This document shows positions 11,080 to 24,271 of a stretch of 64,000 bases of DNA, piece after piece. Position 1 is the stretch's first letter, and each line of letters starts with the position of its first letter. The stretch is from Klebsiella oxytoca (GTDB taxonomy: Bacteria; Pseudomonadota; Gammaproteobacteria; Enterobacterales; Enterobacteriaceae): contig NZ_CP046115.1 of the NCBI RefSeq assembly GCF_009707385.1, positions 1,302,001 to 1,366,000 of the forward strand, written 5' to 3'. The notes beneath the pieces are model-generated. The model was not told the origin of the DNA. It saw nothing but the letters and a program-made list of their open reading frames with translations, and ran no database searches. Made by a program: the position numbers and the translations under genes.

Positions 11080-12555
11080 TTAAATCAGCTCAGTTTTGCG
11101 TAAAGCCAGATAGTCGAGAATGGCCCCGAGTAAAATACCCATAACGGCGGTGAATACGCCGATTTCCAGCAGGCTGGCAAGGAAGGAAAAGTTGGTGTAA
11201 TCCAGCGCGTTCAGCACCAGCAGTAGCAGCCAAATCGCCAGCATCAGGCAGCCAGCGGCCAGAATGATTAATGCTACCCCGTAAGACTGAGGAAAAAGCG
11301 TACGCGGCATAAAGCTCTCAGATCTTTGGGTGTGCTCCAGGGTACGTCGACAAATTAACAACAGCACAATGCCTGGTACTGCGGCGACTACGGAAAAGAG
11401 GTAGAAGGCTGGCCAGCCGTGAGCCTCAACAAACCATCCGGCGATTGGCCCGACGTAAACCCGCCCGACGGCGGAAAGCGCCGAGAGTAAAGCAAACTGG
11501 GTGGCTGAAAATGATTTATTGCATAGCGTCATTAGCAGCGCGACGAACGCCGCGGTACCCATCCCGCCACACAGGTTTTCGAAAAACACCGCCGTTGCCA
11601 TAGAGAAAAGGTGCTTATCGGTAACAGATAGCAGCCAATACCCGGCGTTGGAGACCCCTTGCAGAATACCGAAGATCAGTAGCGCGCGGAACAGGGTCAG
11701 GCGCTGCATAAGCACGCCGCCATAAAGCGCTCCGACGATGGTGGCGAACAGGCCGAGCGTTTTATTGACCATCCCCACTTCGCCAGCGTCGAAACCGACG
11801 CCGCGAATCAGGAACGTGGTGGTCAGGCTCATGGCAAAAGCGTCGCCAAGCTTATAAAGGACGATTAGCAGCAGAATGAGCCAGGCGTTGTTGCGGCCAA
11901 AGAAGTCGCGCAGGGGCGCGGCAACCGCCTGTTCCAGCGTTTTCGGCACCGGAATGACGTCGCTGGGTTCCGGGGCCAGCAGCGTTGCAATAATGCAGGG
12001 GATCAGCAGCGCGGCCATCAGCCAGTACATTCCCTGCCATCCTAACCAGCGGTCGGCCAGCCATAGCGCCAGCCCGCCGGAAACCAGCATCCCCAGACGA
12101 TAGCCCAGGACGCTGATGGCCGCTCCGGTTCCACGCTCTTCGGCGGTCAGCACGTCAGTTTTCCAGGCGTCAAATACGATATCCTGAGACGCGGAACAGA
12201 AGGCGATAACGACCGCCAGCGCCGCCATCCAGCGCAATTGAGTCGAGGGTTCAAGGAATCCCATTGCCGCAATGGCGATAAGCAACAGGAATTGAGTCGC
12301 CAGCAGCCAGCCGCGACGACGGCCAAGAAACGGCGGCGTGTAGCGGTCCATCAGCGGTGACCAGAGGAATTTAAAGACGTAAGCCTGACCGACCAGTGAG
12401 AAAAAACCGATGGTTTTCAGATCGATATTCTCAACGGTCATCCACGCCTGCAGCGTACCTGAGGTCAGGGCAAGCGGTAATCCAGAGGCAAAACCGAGGA
12501 TCAGCAGAATGGCTGATTTTGGCTGCGTAAAAATGCGTAAGTAATGATTGGGCAT
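11080..12555 (-). CDS. ampG: AmpG muropeptide permease
   Basis: The 491-residue major facilitator protein imports GlcNAc-anhydroMurNAc peptides from the periplasm for cell-wall recycling and is needed for AmpR/AmpC induction where those genes exist. It begins MPNHYLRIFTQPKSAILLILGFASGLPLAL, an AmpG-family hallmark, and hydrophobic helices run through the whole length, including two C-terminal helices after residue 420. Length equals E. coli AmpG. It lies 45 bases downstream of yajG with a hairpin between them, and both read leftwards. Confidence 0.96.
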   Translation of the reverse strand: MPNHYLRIFTQPKSAILLILGFASGLPLALTSGTLQAWMTVENIDLKTIGFFSLVGQAYVFKFLWSPLMDRYTPPFLGRRRGWLLATQFLLLIAIAAMGFLEPSTQLRWMAALAVVIAFCSASQDIVFDAWKTDVLTAEERGTGAAISVLGYRLGMLVSGGLALWLADRWLGWQGMYWLMAALLIPCIIATLLAPEPSDVIPVPKTLEQAVAAPLRDFFGRNNAWLILLLIVLYKLGDAFAMSLTTTFLIRGVGFDAGEVGMVNKTLGLFATIVGALYGGVLMQRLTLFRALLIFGILQGVSNAGYWLLSVTDKHLFSMATAVFFENLCGGMGTAAFVALLMTLCNKSFSATQFALLSALSAVGRVYVGPIAGWFVEAHGWPAFYLFSVVAAVPGIVLLLICRRTLEHTQRSESFMPRTLFPQSYGVALIILAAGCLMLAIWLLLLVLNALDYTNFSFLASLLEIGVFTAVMGILLGAILDYLALRKTELI

Positions 12556-12565
12556 GTCATGTCGT

Positions 12566-12592
12566 GCAGACCCGACGCGAGGCCGGGTCTGC
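12566..12592 (-). other. Intercistronic hairpin between yajG and ampG
   Basis: A perfect 9-bp stem GCAGACCCG/CGGGTCTGC lies in the 45-base gap between the yajG stop and the ampG start. There is no U-tract, so a role in RNA stability or partial attenuation is more likely than full termination. Confidence 0.5.
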
Positions 12593-12600
12593 TACTCATA

Positions 12601-13179
12601 TTAACGAGCGTTTTGCTTGATGAAATCGTGAATGCTGGTGTCCTGGGCCATATCGGCGATAGTGTCGGTCATAACGCTATTAACCGCATCGGCGATATTT
12701 TTGTTTGAAGCCTGGAAAGCGCCTTCAACAGAGTAGCTGGCACGATAGTTTTTGGTCATCTTGTTGCCGTTTGCGGCGGTGGCGATGATGGCGATATCGG
12801 CTTTGGTCGCGATGTTGTAGCGTACGTTGCCCTGAGATACGTCGGCGTAGAGTTTATTGACGATAATTTGCAGATCAACGGCGCCGTTCGGACCAATCAT
12901 ATAGCCGCGCGAGGTCATCTGCTTCTCCAGCACTTCCTGCAGTAAAAAACGCAGATCGCGGGAGGCGGTCAGGGTGACCTGCTGGTTATCGCGAGTCACT
13001 TTTGCCAGCGCCTGATCCGGACGCTGATCGGCGCCGTTAATACTGACCGTAACGCCCATCAGGCTTGGGTCCTGCTGCGGCAGGGTGATTTTCGGTGAAA
13101 CATCAATCGTGGTCGGCGGAGTGGCGCATCCGGCCAGCATAAACAGCGCGACCAAAGGAAAAAGAATTTTCTTAAACAT
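12601..13179 (-). CDS. yajG: YajG family outer-membrane lipoprotein
   Basis: This 192-residue protein has a lipoprotein signal peptide with lipobox MLAGC (Cys18); the next residues ATPP give no inner-membrane retention Asp at +2, so outer-membrane sorting is expected. The mature part is YajG-like, with strand-rich segments such as VTLTASRDLRFLLQEVL. The biochemical role is unknown; its position just upstream of ampG is conserved in E. coli. The gene starts 304 bases from, and divergent to, bolA. Confidence 0.93.
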   Translation of the reverse strand: MFKKILFPLVALFMLAGCATPPTTIDVSPKITLPQQDPSLMGVTVSINGADQRPDQALAKVTRDNQQVTLTASRDLRFLLQEVLEKQMTSRGYMIGPNGAVDLQIIVNKLYADVSQGNVRYNIATKADIAIIATAANGNKMTKNYRASYSVEGAFQASNKNIADAVNSVMTDTIADMAQDTSIHDFIKQNAR

Positions 13180-13482
13180 ATTCAGGGTCTCAACGCATGG
13201 GAGTAATAATGAGGAAAATTCCCGCCATCATAACATCGCCAACGGCAAGGGGAAGTGGCAACGCATGTAAATTCATCGTCTTGTGCGTTTTCTGTCCTTG
13301 CAGCATCTGTTCTCGCAATTCAGGCGGAGCTTACGGAACGCAGAATCAGTAAAGCCGATGCTTTTGTACGAAAATATCGGAGGAATGCTAATTTTTTGTT
13401 GTTTTCGCCCGATGGAAGCGGTAAAAGCGGCTAACATTTAAAGGGAATGGCGGCAATACAGCGTTGTCGGAGGAGAAAATTC
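13180..13482. other. Divergent yajG-bolA intergenic region
   Basis: This 303-base gap must carry both promoters. In E. coli bolA has a growth-phase (sigma-S dependent) promoter; I cannot identify its elements here with certainty. The bolA ribosome binding site GGAGGAG is at about 13469-13475. I see no gene or repeat. Confidence 0.5.
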
Positions 13483-13800
13483 ATGATGATACGTGAACAG
13501 ATCGAAGCAAAACTTAGGGCAGCGTTCGACCCGGTGTATCTTGAAGTCGTGGATGAAAGTTATCGCCACAACGTTCCTGCGGGCTCTGAAAGTCATTTTA
13601 AAGTGGTGTTGGTGAGCGATCGCTTCCTCGGCGAGCGTTTTCTTAATCGTCACCGTATGATTTACGGAACATTGAGTGAGGAACTGGCAAGCACCGTGCA
13701 CGCTCTGGCGCTGCATACCTACACAAGCAAAGAGTGGGAAGGGCTACAGGATACCGTCTTTGCTTCTCCTCCTTGTCGCGGAGCAGGAAGCATCGCGTAG
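13483..13800 (+). CDS. bolA: BolA morphogene regulator
   Basis: The 105-residue BolA protein has the class II KH-like fold with the conserved [20 protein letters not shown] and [13 protein letters not shown] blocks. BolA partners monothiol glutaredoxin (Grx4) through an iron-sulfur cluster and influences envelope morphology and biofilm in stationary phase. The start [11 protein letters not shown] at 13483 matches E. coli; the longer frame from 13447 runs through the GGAGGAG ribosome site and is rejected. It is monocistronic, with a clear terminator at 13857. Confidence 0.96.
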   Translation: MMIREQIEAKLRAAFDPVYLEVVDESYRHNVPAGSESHFKVVLVSDRFLGERFLNRHRMIYGTLSEELASTVHALALHTYTSKEWEGLQDTVFASPPCRGAGSIA

Positions 13801-15446
<1,646 letters not shown>

Positions 15447-15473
15447 TCTCGCCTCAAGGTTTAAGGTTTGAGT

Positions 15474-15507
15474 AAAAACCCGTTGCCGAAAGGCTGCGGG
15501 TTTTTTT
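15474..15507 (+). terminator. Intrinsic terminator of tig
   Basis: AAACCCGTTGCC pairs with GGCTGCGGGTTT (one mismatch) around GAAA, followed by seven T residues. Confidence 0.85.
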
Positions 15508-15580
15508 ATTGCAATGATAGCCTCAGGATGGATGCGAAAAGGCGATTTCAGTGATAGCGTTACGACAAAAGATTGTTATG

Positions 15581-15609
15581 CTTGAATTATGGCAACGTCA
15601 TCCCCATAA
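15581..15609 (+). promoter_or_regulatory. Sigma-32 (heat-shock) promoter of clpP
   Basis: CTTGAA at 15581-15586 and CCCCATAA starting at 15602 are separated by 15 bases, matching the sigma-32 consensus (CTTGAA, CCCCAT). clpPX is a known heat-shock operon in E. coli. Confidence 0.8.
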
Positions 15610-15761
15610 CCGGGAGACGTAACTGCATTGGCATAATCATGCGCCGTAACGAAGCGTGCATCTATGCACTTCTGCCCGACAGCAGAAATTCTGGCTGATA
15701 ATCCGTCCGTAAGGTTACAATCAGTGCAGCGGTTTTTTTCAAATTAATCCAGGAGACGGAA

Positions 15762-16385
15762 ATGTCATACAGTGGCGAACGAGACAACTTTGCACCCCAT
15801 ATGGCCCTGGTGCCGATGGTCATCGAACAGACCTCACGCGGCGAACGTTCATTTGATATTTACTCCCGTCTGCTCAAGGAGCGCGTCATTTTTCTGACCG
15901 GCCAGGTAGAAGATCACATGGCTAACCTGATCGTGGCGCAGATGCTGTTTCTGGAAGCGGAAAACCCGGAAAAAGATATCTATCTGTACATTAACTCTCC
16001 GGGCGGGGTGATTACCGCCGGGATGTCTATCTATGACACCATGCAGTTCATTAAGCCTGACGTGAGCACCATTTGTATGGGCCAGGCGGCGTCTATGGGC
16101 GCATTCCTGCTGACCGCCGGTGCGAAAGGCAAGCGTTTCTGCCTGCCGAACTCTCGCGTCATGATTCACCAGCCGCTGGGCGGCTACCAGGGTCAGGCGA
16201 CGGATATCGAAATCCACGCTCGCGAAATTCTGAAAGTGAAAGGTCGCATGAATGAACTGATGGCACATCACACGGGTCAGTCTCTTGAGCAGATCGAGCG
16301 TGATACCGAGCGCGATCGCTTCTTGTCTGCCTCAGAAGCAGTGGAATACGGCCTCGTCGACTCCATTTTGACTCATCGTAATTGA
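15762..16385 (+). CDS. clpP: ATP-dependent Clp protease proteolytic subunit
   Basis: This 207-residue serine protease forms the double-heptameric chamber that degrades substrates unfolded by ClpX or ClpA. The catalytic triad is visible at Ser111 (in GQAASMGAF), His136 (in VMIHQP) and Asp185 (in ERDRF), numbering from the precursor, which has a 14-residue self-cleaved propeptide ending before Ala15. The oligomer and active-site region [11 protein letters not shown] is intact. The ribosome site AGGAGACGGAA precedes the start. clpX follows after 132 bases and is co-transcribed in E. coli. Confidence 0.98.
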   Translation: MSYSGERDNFAPHMALVPMVIEQTSRGERSFDIYSRLLKERVIFLTGQVEDHMANLIVAQMLFLEAENPEKDIYLYINSPGGVITAGMSIYDTMQFIKPDVSTICMGQAASMGAFLLTAGAKGKRFCLPNSRVMIHQPLGGYQGQATDIEIHAREILKVKGRMNELMAHHTGQSLEQIERDTERDRFLSASEAVEYGLVDSILTHRN

Positions 16386-16517
16386 TGCCCCAGGCGCAAG
16401 GGTGCCGCTATACTTGTTTGTAAGAGGGCGGCACAACGCTTACCAGCGGTTTGCGCCTGAGAATGGCATTTGCGTCGTCGTGTGCGGCACAAAGAACTTA
16501 ATAAGAGGTTTGGACTC

Positions 16518-17792
<1,275 letters not shown>

Positions 17793-17818
17793 TTAACCAG
17801 TTTGCTCAAGCAGTTAAC

Positions 17819-17853
17819 AAAAAGGGGGGATTTTATCTCCCCTTTTGTTTTTC
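17819..17853 (+). terminator. Intrinsic terminator after clpX
   Basis: AAAAGGGG pairs with CCCCTTTT across an 11-base loop and is followed by GTTTTTC. Confidence 0.75.
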
Positions 17854-17864
17854 ATGCATTCCCG

Positions 17865-17895
17865 CCGTTGAATGTATGGAATACATCCCCATATA
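17865..17895 (+). promoter_or_regulatory. Sigma-32 (heat-shock) promoter of lon
   Basis: CCGTTGAA (17865-17872) and CCCCATATA (17887-17895) are 14 bases apart, a good sigma-32 match like that known upstream of E. coli lon. Confidence 0.78.
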
Positions 17896-17975
17896 CTGGA
17901 TTACATATTAACGGCGACGCGTCGTTGAGTTGCGTCGTCGGCTACCTGGCGGACTTTAAACTAAGAGAGAGCTCT

Positions 17976-20330
17976 ATGAATCCTGAGCGTTCTGAACGCA
18001 TTGAAATCCCCGTATTGCCTTTGCGCGATGTGGTGGTTTATCCGCACATGGTCATACCCCTGTTTGTAGGGCGGGAAAAATCTATCCGTTGTCTCGAAGC
18101 TGCCATGGACCATGATAAAAAAATCATGCTGGTTGCGCAGAAAGAAGCCTCGACGGATGAGCCGGGTGTAAACGATCTTTTCACCGTCGGGACCGTGGCG
18201 TCTATTTTACAAATGCTCAAGCTGCCGGACGGTACTGTTAAAGTGCTGGTCGAAGGCTTGCAGCGCGCGCGCATCACTGCGCTGTCTGATAATGGCGAAC
18301 ATTTTTCGGCGAAGGCGGAATACCTTGAATCGCCGGCGATTGACGAACGCGAGCAGGAAGTGCTGGTTCGTACCGCTATCAGCCAGTTTGAAGGCTACAT
18401 CAAGCTGAACAAAAAAATCCCTCCGGAAGTGCTGACGTCGCTGAATAGCATCGACGATCCGGCGCGTCTGGCGGATACCATCGCTGCGCATATGCCGCTG
18501 AAGCTGGCGGACAAACAGTCCGTGCTGGAGATGTCCGACGTTAACGAGCGTCTGGAATATCTGATGGCGATGATGGAGTCAGAAATCGATCTGCTGCAGG
18601 TTGAGAAGCGCATTCGCAACCGCGTCAAAAAGCAGATGGAGAAGTCTCAGCGTGAGTACTATCTGAATGAGCAGATGAAAGCCATTCAAAAAGAGCTCGG
18701 TGAGATGGACGACGCTCCGGACGAGAACGAAGCGCTGAAGCGTAAGATCGACGCGGCGAAAATGCCTAAAGAGGCAAAAGAGAAGACCGAAGCGGAACTG
18801 CAAAAACTGAAAATGATGTCCCCGATGTCGGCGGAAGCGACCGTCGTTCGCGGCTACATCGACTGGATGGTGCAGGTACCGTGGAATGCGCGCAGCAAGG
18901 TTAAAAAAGATCTGCGTCAGGCTCAGGAGATCCTCGATACCGACCACTACGGTCTGGAACGCGTGAAGGATCGTATCCTTGAGTATCTCGCGGTGCAGAG
19001 CCGTGTTAATAAGCTCAAAGGGCCAATCCTGTGCCTGGTAGGGCCGCCGGGGGTAGGTAAAACCTCGCTGGGCCAATCCATCGCCAAAGCAACCGGACGT
19101 AAGTACGTGCGCATGGCGTTGGGCGGCGTACGTGATGAAGCGGAAATCCGCGGTCACCGCCGTACCTATATTGGATCTATGCCGGGCAAACTGATCCAAA
19201 AAATGGCCAAAGTGGGCGTTAAAAACCCGCTGTTCTTACTCGATGAGATCGACAAAATGTCTTCGGACATGCGCGGCGATCCGGCATCAGCGCTGCTGGA
19301 GGTGTTAGATCCGGAACAGAACGTGGCCTTTAACGATCACTATCTGGAAGTCGATTACGATCTCAGCGACGTAATGTTTGTGGCGACCTCTAACTCCATG
19401 AACATTCCGGCACCGCTGCTTGATCGTATGGAAGTGATCCGTCTCTCCGGTTACACCGAAGATGAGAAGCTGAATATTGCTAAGCGCCACCTGCTGTCGA
19501 AACAGATTGAGCGTAACGCGCTCAAGAAAGGCGAGCTGACGGTTGATGACAGCGCGATTATCGGCATCATTCGCTACTACACCCGCGAAGCGGGCGTGCG
19601 TGGTCTGGAGCGTGAAATCTCGAAACTGTGCCGTAAAGCGGTTAAACAGCTGCTGCTGGATAAATCACTGAAACATATCGAGATTAACGGCGATAACCTG
19701 CATGATTTCCTCGGCGTGCAGCGCTATGACTATGGCCGTGCGGATAGCGAGAATCGCGTAGGCCAGGTTACCGGTCTGGCATGGACGGAAGTGGGCGGCG
19801 ATCTGCTGACTATTGAAACCGCCTGCGTTCCGGGTAAAGGCAAGCTGACCTACACCGGTTCTTTGGGCGAGGTTATGCAGGAGTCTATTCAGGCAGCGCT
19901 TACCGTGGTTCGTTCGCGTGCGGATAAGCTGGGTATCAACTCAGACTTTTACGAAAAACGCGATATCCACGTTCACGTACCTGAAGGCGCAACGCCGAAG
20001 GATGGCCCAAGCGCCGGTATCGCCATGTGTACCGCGTTGGTTTCCTGCCTGACGGGTAATCCGGTGCGTGCCGATGTGGCGATGACCGGGGAGATTACCC
20101 TCCGCGGTCAGGTGTTGCCAATCGGTGGTCTGAAGGAGAAACTGCTGGCCGCACACCGCGGTGGCATTAAGACTGTTCTGATTCCTGACGAAAATAAACG
20201 CGACCTTGAAGAAATTCCGGATAACGTTATCGCCGATTTAGATATCCATCCGGTGAAACGAATCGAGGAAGTTCTGGCACTTGCACTGCAGAACGAGCCG
20301 TTTGGCATGGAAGTCGTCGGCGCAAAATAG
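17976..20330 (+). CDS. lon: Lon ATP-dependent protease
   Basis: The 784-residue protein has an N-terminal substrate-binding domain (to about residue 300), an AAA+ module (Walker [10 protein letters not shown]; Walker [10 protein letters not shown]) and a C-terminal Ser-Lys protease domain. The catalytic Ser679 lies in [10 protein letters not shown] and Lys722 in [12 protein letters not shown], at the same places as in E. coli. Lon degrades damaged proteins and regulators such as SulA and RcsA and antitoxins. The start at 17976 ([12 protein letters not shown]) is preferred; the frame open from 17802 spans the terminator and promoter. It has its own heat-shock promoter and a strong terminator. 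Confidence 0.98.
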   Translation: MNPERSERIEIPVLPLRDVVVYPHMVIPLFVGREKSIRCLEAAMDHDKKIMLVAQKEASTDEPGVNDLFTVGTVASILQMLKLPDGTVKVLVEGLQRARITALSDNGEHFSAKAEYLESPAIDEREQEVLVRTAISQFEGYIKLNKKIPPEVLTSLNSIDDPARLADTIAAHMPLKLADKQSVLEMSDVNERLEYLMAMMESEIDLLQVEKRIRNRVKKQMEKSQREYYLNEQMKAIQKELGEMDDAPDENEALKRKIDAAKMPKEAKEKTEAELQKLKMMSPMSAEATVVRGYIDWMVQVPWNARSKVKKDLRQAQEILDTDHYGLERVKDRILEYLAVQSRVNKLKGPILCLVGPPGVGKTSLGQSIAKATGRKYVRMALGGVRDEAEIRGHRRTYIGSMPGKLIQKMAKVGVKNPLFLLDEIDKMSSDMRGDPASALLEVLDPEQNVAFNDHYLEVDYDLSDVMFVATSNSMNIPAPLLDRMEVIRLSGYTEDEKLNIAKRHLLSKQIERNALKKGELTVDDSAIIGIIRYYTREAGVRGLEREISKLCRKAVKQLLLDKSLKHIEINGDNLHDFLGVQRYDYGRADSENRVGQVTGLAWTEVGGDLLTIETACVPGKGKLTYTGSLGEVMQESIQAALTVVRSRADKLGINSDFYEKRDIHVHVPEGATPKDGPSAGIAMCTALVSCLTGNPVRADVAMTGEITLRGQVLPIGGLKEKLLAAHRGGIKTVLIPDENKRDLEEIPDNVIADLDIHPVKRIEEVLALALQNEPFGMEVVGAK

Positions 20331-20362
20331 TGATTTCGCGCAAATAGCGCTAAGAAAAATAG

Positions 20363-20400
20363 GGCTGGTGAGTAAATTCGTACTTGCCAGCCTTTTTTTG
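20363..20400 (+). terminator. Intrinsic terminator of lon
   Basis: A 12-bp stem (GGCTGGTGAGTA with TACTTGCCAGCC, two G-T pairs) is followed by seven T residues. Confidence 0.88.
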
Positions 20401-20537
20401 TGTAGCTAACTTAGATCGCTGGCAGGGGGTCAATTACAACTCTGTTGTAAGGGCATGACAGTCCTGATATAACTGCTGCGCGGTCGCGCCATGAAGGATT
20501 CTGGTGCGATATAAATTATAAAGAGAGGAAGAGAACA

Positions 20538-20810
20538 GTGAATAAATCTCAACTGATTGACAAGATTGCTGCCGGTGCGGACATTTCTAAAGCCGCAGCT
20601 GGACGTGCGTTAGATGCTTTAATCGCTTCTGTTACTGAATCTCTGCAGGCTGGGGATGATGTTGCGCTGGTAGGGTTTGGTACTTTTGCTGTTAAAGAGC
20701 GCGCTGCCCGTACAGGCCGCAATCCGCAAACAGGTAAAGAAATCACCATCGCTGCTGCTAAAGTACCGGGTTTCCGTGCAGGTAAAGCGCTGAAAGACGC
20801 GGTAAACTGA
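20538..20810 (+). CDS. hupB: DNA-binding protein HU-beta
   Basis: The 90-residue histone-like protein has the HU/IHF fold with the DNA-contacting arm [12 protein letters not shown] and the end [15 protein letters not shown] typical of the beta subunit. It forms HU homodimers and heterodimers with HupA and bends and compacts DNA. It lies between lon and ppiD as in E. coli, with its own leader (GAGAGGAAGAG ribosome site) and terminator. Confidence 0.98.
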   Translation: MNKSQLIDKIAAGADISKAAAGRALDALIASVTESLQAGDDVALVGFGTFAVKERAARTGRNPQTGKEITIAAAKVPGFRAGKALKDAVN

Positions 20811-20845
20811 TCGACTTCCCCACTGGGGTCTGTGACGAAGTACAA

Positions 20846-20873
20846 GGGCGCATCGCAAGATGTGCCTTTTTTA
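20846..20873 (+). terminator. Intrinsic terminator of hupB
   Basis: GGCGCATC pairs with GATGTGCC (one G-T) around GCAA, followed by six T residues. Confidence 0.85.
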
Positions 20874-21023
20874 TTTGTCAGAATGAGACTTAATGTGAGT
20901 TTATACGCACTTGTGGGCTGACAATCACCCCGTTTTCTTGTCAAAATACGTCCTCACGCGCGGCGGCTATCACATGCTATGCTGCGCGAGCAAAAGTCAT
21001 CTACAGCGGAGCGTTGTTACACC

Positions 21024-22898
21024 ATGATGGACAACCTACGCACGGCCGCCAACAGCGTCGTGCTCAAGATTATTTTCGGTATCATTATCATCTCGTTCAT
21101 TTTGACCGGGGTGAGTGGTTACCTGATTGGCGGTGGTAACAACTATGCCGCGAAAGTTAATGACCAGGAGATTGGTCGCGCACAGTTTGAAAATGCCGTT
21201 GCCAACGAGCGTAATCGTATGCAGCAGCAGCTCGGCGACCAGTTCTCAGAACTGGCGGCCAATGAGAATTACATGAAGACTATGCGTCAACAGGTGCTGA
21301 ACCGCCTGATTGACGAGGCGCTGCTTGACCAGTATGCCCGTGAACTCGGTCTCAGCATCAGCGACGATCAGGTTAAGCAGGCCATCTTCCAGACCCAGGC
21401 TTTCCAGGCAGAGGGCAAATTTGATAACGAGCGCTTCAGCCGCATTGTTAATCAGATGGGGATGACGACGGACCAGTATGCACAGGCATTACGCAACCAG
21501 TTGACCACTCAACAGCTGATTAACGCCGTAGCCGGTACAGACTTTATGCTGCCGGGCGAGGCCGATCAGCTGGCAGCTCTGGTTTCTCAACAGCGTGTAG
21601 TACGCGAAGCGACTATCGATGTGAACGCGCTGGCGGCTAAGCAGACGGTAACCGACGATGAAATCAACGGGTTCTGGCAGCAGAATCAGGCGCGTTTTAT
21701 GGCGCCCGAGCAGTTCCGCGTGAGCTATATCCAGATGGACGCTGCCAGCATGCAGGAAAACGTCTCTGATGAAGAAATTCAGTCATGGTACGACCAGCAT
21801 CAGGACCAGTTCACTCAGCCGCAGCGTAACCGCTACAGCATCATTCAGACCAAAACCCAGGCAGATGCTCAGGCAGTGCTTGATGAGCTGAAAAAAGGCG
21901 CTGATTTCGCCACGCTGGCAAAAGAAAAATCTACCGATATTATCTCTGCTCGTAACGGCGGTGACATGGGCTGGCTGGAAGATGCAGCTACCGTGCCTGA
22001 GCTGAAAGATGCCGGTCTGAAAGAACAAGGCCAGCTCTCTGGGGTTATCAAATCTTCCGTAGGTTTCCTGGTAGCACGTCTGGATGATGTTCAGGCTGCG
22101 CAGGTCAAACCGCTGGCTGAAGTTCGCAATGACATTGCGGCGAAAGTGAAGCAGGAAAAAGCCCTGGATGCGTACTACGCGCTGCAGCAGAAAGTGAGCG
22201 AAGCGGCAAGCAACGACAACGAATCTTTGGCTAGCGCAGCCCAGGTTGCAGGCCTGAAAGTGGTTGAAACCGGCTGGTTTGGGCGCGACAACCTGCCGCA
22301 GGAGCTGAATTTCAAACCAGTTTCAGAGGCTATCTTCAACGGTGGTCTGGTTGGTGGAAACGGTTCGCCGGGCAGCAACTCCGATATCATCACCGTTGAC
22401 GGCGATCGCGCGTTTGTTCTGCGCATTAGCGAGCATAAATCGGAAGCGGTGAAACCGCTGGCGGAGGTAAAAGCGCAGGTAAGCGATATTGTGAAGCACA
22501 ATAAAGCTGAACAGCAGGCGAGGCTGGACGCCGATAAGCTGCTGACGGCCCTGAAAGAGGGCAAAGGCGACGAAGCGATGAAAGCCGCCGGACTGAGCTT
22601 TGGTGCGCCGCAGACGCTGTCACGCACCGGTCAGGAGGCGTTGAGCCAGGCTGCCTTTGCGCTGCCTCTTCCGCAGTCGGGTAAACCAAGCTATGGCGTA
22701 GGTTCTGACCTGCAGGGCAACGTTGTTCTGCTGGCGCTGGACGAAGTGAAAGCGGGTACGATGCCGGAAGAGCAGAAAAAAACGATGATTCAGGGGATCA
22801 CCCAGAACAACGCCCAGATTGCTTTCGAGGCGCTGATGAGCAACCTGCGTAAAGCGGCGAAAATTAAGCTCGGCGACATCATCGATCCGCAACAATAA
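21024..22898 (+). CDS. ppiD: Periplasmic folding chaperone PpiD (SurA-N/parvulin-like)
   Basis: The 624-residue protein is anchored in the inner membrane by one N-terminal helix (VVLKIIFGIIIISFILTGV) and projects into the periplasm near the SecYEG exit. It has a SurA-like N-terminal chaperone region (QVLNRLIDEALLDQYAREL) and a central parvulin domain (RYSIIQTKTQADAQAVLDEL to SSVGFLVARLDD, about residues 265-360) that is poorly active in E. coli. The start MMDNLRTAANS at 21024 matches E. coli; the open frame to 20979 is ignored. A terminator follows. Confidence 0.97.
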   Translation: MMDNLRTAANSVVLKIIFGIIIISFILTGVSGYLIGGGNNYAAKVNDQEIGRAQFENAVANERNRMQQQLGDQFSELAANENYMKTMRQQVLNRLIDEALLDQYARELGLSISDDQVKQAIFQTQAFQAEGKFDNERFSRIVNQMGMTTDQYAQALRNQLTTQQLINAVAGTDFMLPGEADQLAALVSQQRVVREATIDVNALAAKQTVTDDEINGFWQQNQARFMAPEQFRVSYIQMDAASMQENVSDEEIQSWYDQHQDQFTQPQRNRYSIIQTKTQADAQAVLDELKKGADFATLAKEKSTDIISARNGGDMGWLEDAATVPELKDAGLKEQGQLSGVIKSSVGFLVARLDDVQAAQVKPLAEVRNDIAAKVKQEKALDAYYALQQKVSEAASNDNESLASAAQVAGLKVVETGWFGRDNLPQELNFKPVSEAIFNGGLVGGNGSPGSNSDIITVDGDRAFVLRISEHKSEAVKPLAEVKAQVSDIVKHNKAEQQARLDADKLLTALKEGKGDEAMKAAGLSFGAPQTLSRTGQEALSQAAFALPLPQSGKPSYGVGSDLQGNVVLLALDEVKAGTMPEEQKKTMIQGITQNNAQIAFEALMSNLRKAAKIKLGDIIDPQQ

Positions 22899-22926
22899 TT
22901 TCGTGCTGCTTCGCAAAAGCAAGTAA

Positions 22927-23415
<489 letters not shown>

Positions 23416-23462
23416 ATTCTTAGCGGAGGTTTGCACAGTCGCTTTTTTTTGCCAGACTGAAG

Positions 23463-23483
23463 AGGTCACACCAGTGGTGTGAC
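23463..23483. promoter_or_regulatory. Inverted repeat upstream of fadM
   Basis: AGGTCACACC and GGTGTGACCT form a perfect 10-bp inverted repeat around a single A in the short ybaV-fadM gap. It may serve as a ybaV terminator hairpin or a regulator site; neither is shown, and no U-tract follows. Confidence 0.4.
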
Positions 23484-23525
23484 CTCTGACCTCAAAACAA
23501 CAACTAAAGATAAGGCATTTGCGCT

Positions 23526-23927
23526 ATGCAGACACAAATCAAAGTTCGCGGCTATCATCTCGACGTCTATCAGCACGTCAACAATGCGCGTTATCTGGAA
23601 TTTCTCGAAGAAGCGCGCTGGGATGGTCTGGAAAACAGCCCGGCATTCCATTGGATGACCGCTCGTAACATCGCCTTCGTTGTAGTGAATATCAATATCA
23701 ACTATCGCCGACCGGCGGTATTAGGCGATGTGCTAACCGTTACCAGCAAGCTTGAACAACTCAACGGAAAAAGCGGCACCTTGAGTCAGGTTGTGACCCT
23801 TAATCCTAATGGCGAAGTGGTAGCCGATGCGCTGATCACCTTTGTCTGCATCGATCTTAAAACCCAGAAAGCGCTACCGCTGGAGGGAGAACTGCGCGAG
23901 AAGCTGGATCAGCTGGAGCCCCGTTAG
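23526..23927 (+). CDS. fadM: Long-chain acyl-CoA thioesterase FadM (YbaW, thioesterase III)
   Basis: The 133-residue hotdog-fold protein has the 4-hydroxybenzoyl-CoA thioesterase-type motif LDVYQHVNNARYLEFLEEAR with the catalytic Asp at residue 13. In E. coli FadM is FadR-regulated and cleaves long-chain acyl-CoA esters that stall beta-oxidation. It is preceded by a region containing a repeated GTGTGACCTCTGAC-like stretch near 23463-23492 (inverted GGTCACACC/GGTGTGACC), perhaps a regulator site. It ends just before the REP block. The symbol tesC is also used. Confidence 0.93.
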   Translation: MQTQIKVRGYHLDVYQHVNNARYLEFLEEARWDGLENSPAFHWMTARNIAFVVVNININYRRPAVLGDVLTVTSKLEQLNGKSGTLSQVVTLNPNGEVVADALITFVCIDLKTQKALPLEGELREKLDQLEPR

Positions 23928-23962
23928 CAGGTCAGCCGGAGGTATCAGTCCCGGAGGCGGTG

Positions 23963-24224
23963 CTGCGCACCTGTCCGGGCTACATCTCCCCAGCAGCCAG
24001 CGAACCGGTAGCCCGGGCAGGCGCATCGCGCCGCCCCCGGGAGCAAGGGCCAGAATGCGGCATAACTTCCCCCGAACTGCGGCTGCGTACCGGTTCGGGC
24101 TACATCTCCCCAGCAGCCAGCGAACCGGTAGCCCGGGCAGGCGCATCGCGCCCCCCCCGGGAGCAAGGGTCAGAATGCGGCATAATTTCCCCCGAAGTGC
24201 GACTGCGCACCGGTTCGGGCTACG
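23963..24224. repeat. REP/BIME block with exact 120-bp period (two full copies and a partial third)
   Basis: Sequence at 23963-24082 recurs at 24083-24202 with few changes, and a third partial copy ends at about 24224. Each copy carries a palindromic element GTAGCCCGGGCAGGCGC with its complement, forming a strong hairpin, and a facing GGTTCGGGCTAC element, so alternate orientations alternate as in bacterial interspersed mosaic elements. Open frames on both strands here are repeat artefacts. It lies between the convergent ends of fadM and queC, the usual site for BIMEs. Confidence 0.85.
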
Positions 24225-24271
24225 CACTTTCAGCCACCAGTGCTTCCATCGGGCTATCGGGAAATAAGCGG

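Larger units (their letters stand above)
15447..15761. other. tig-clpP intergenic region
   Basis: This 315-base gap holds the tig terminator, a sigma-32-like promoter at 15581-15609 and the clpP leader with a weak hairpin-rich stretch. No gene is seen. Confidence 0.6.

Noticed and set aside
23963..24224. Possible CRISPR array
   Set aside because: The units are 120 bases of near-identical sequence with internal palindromes; there are no short repeats separated by distinct spacers and no cas genes.
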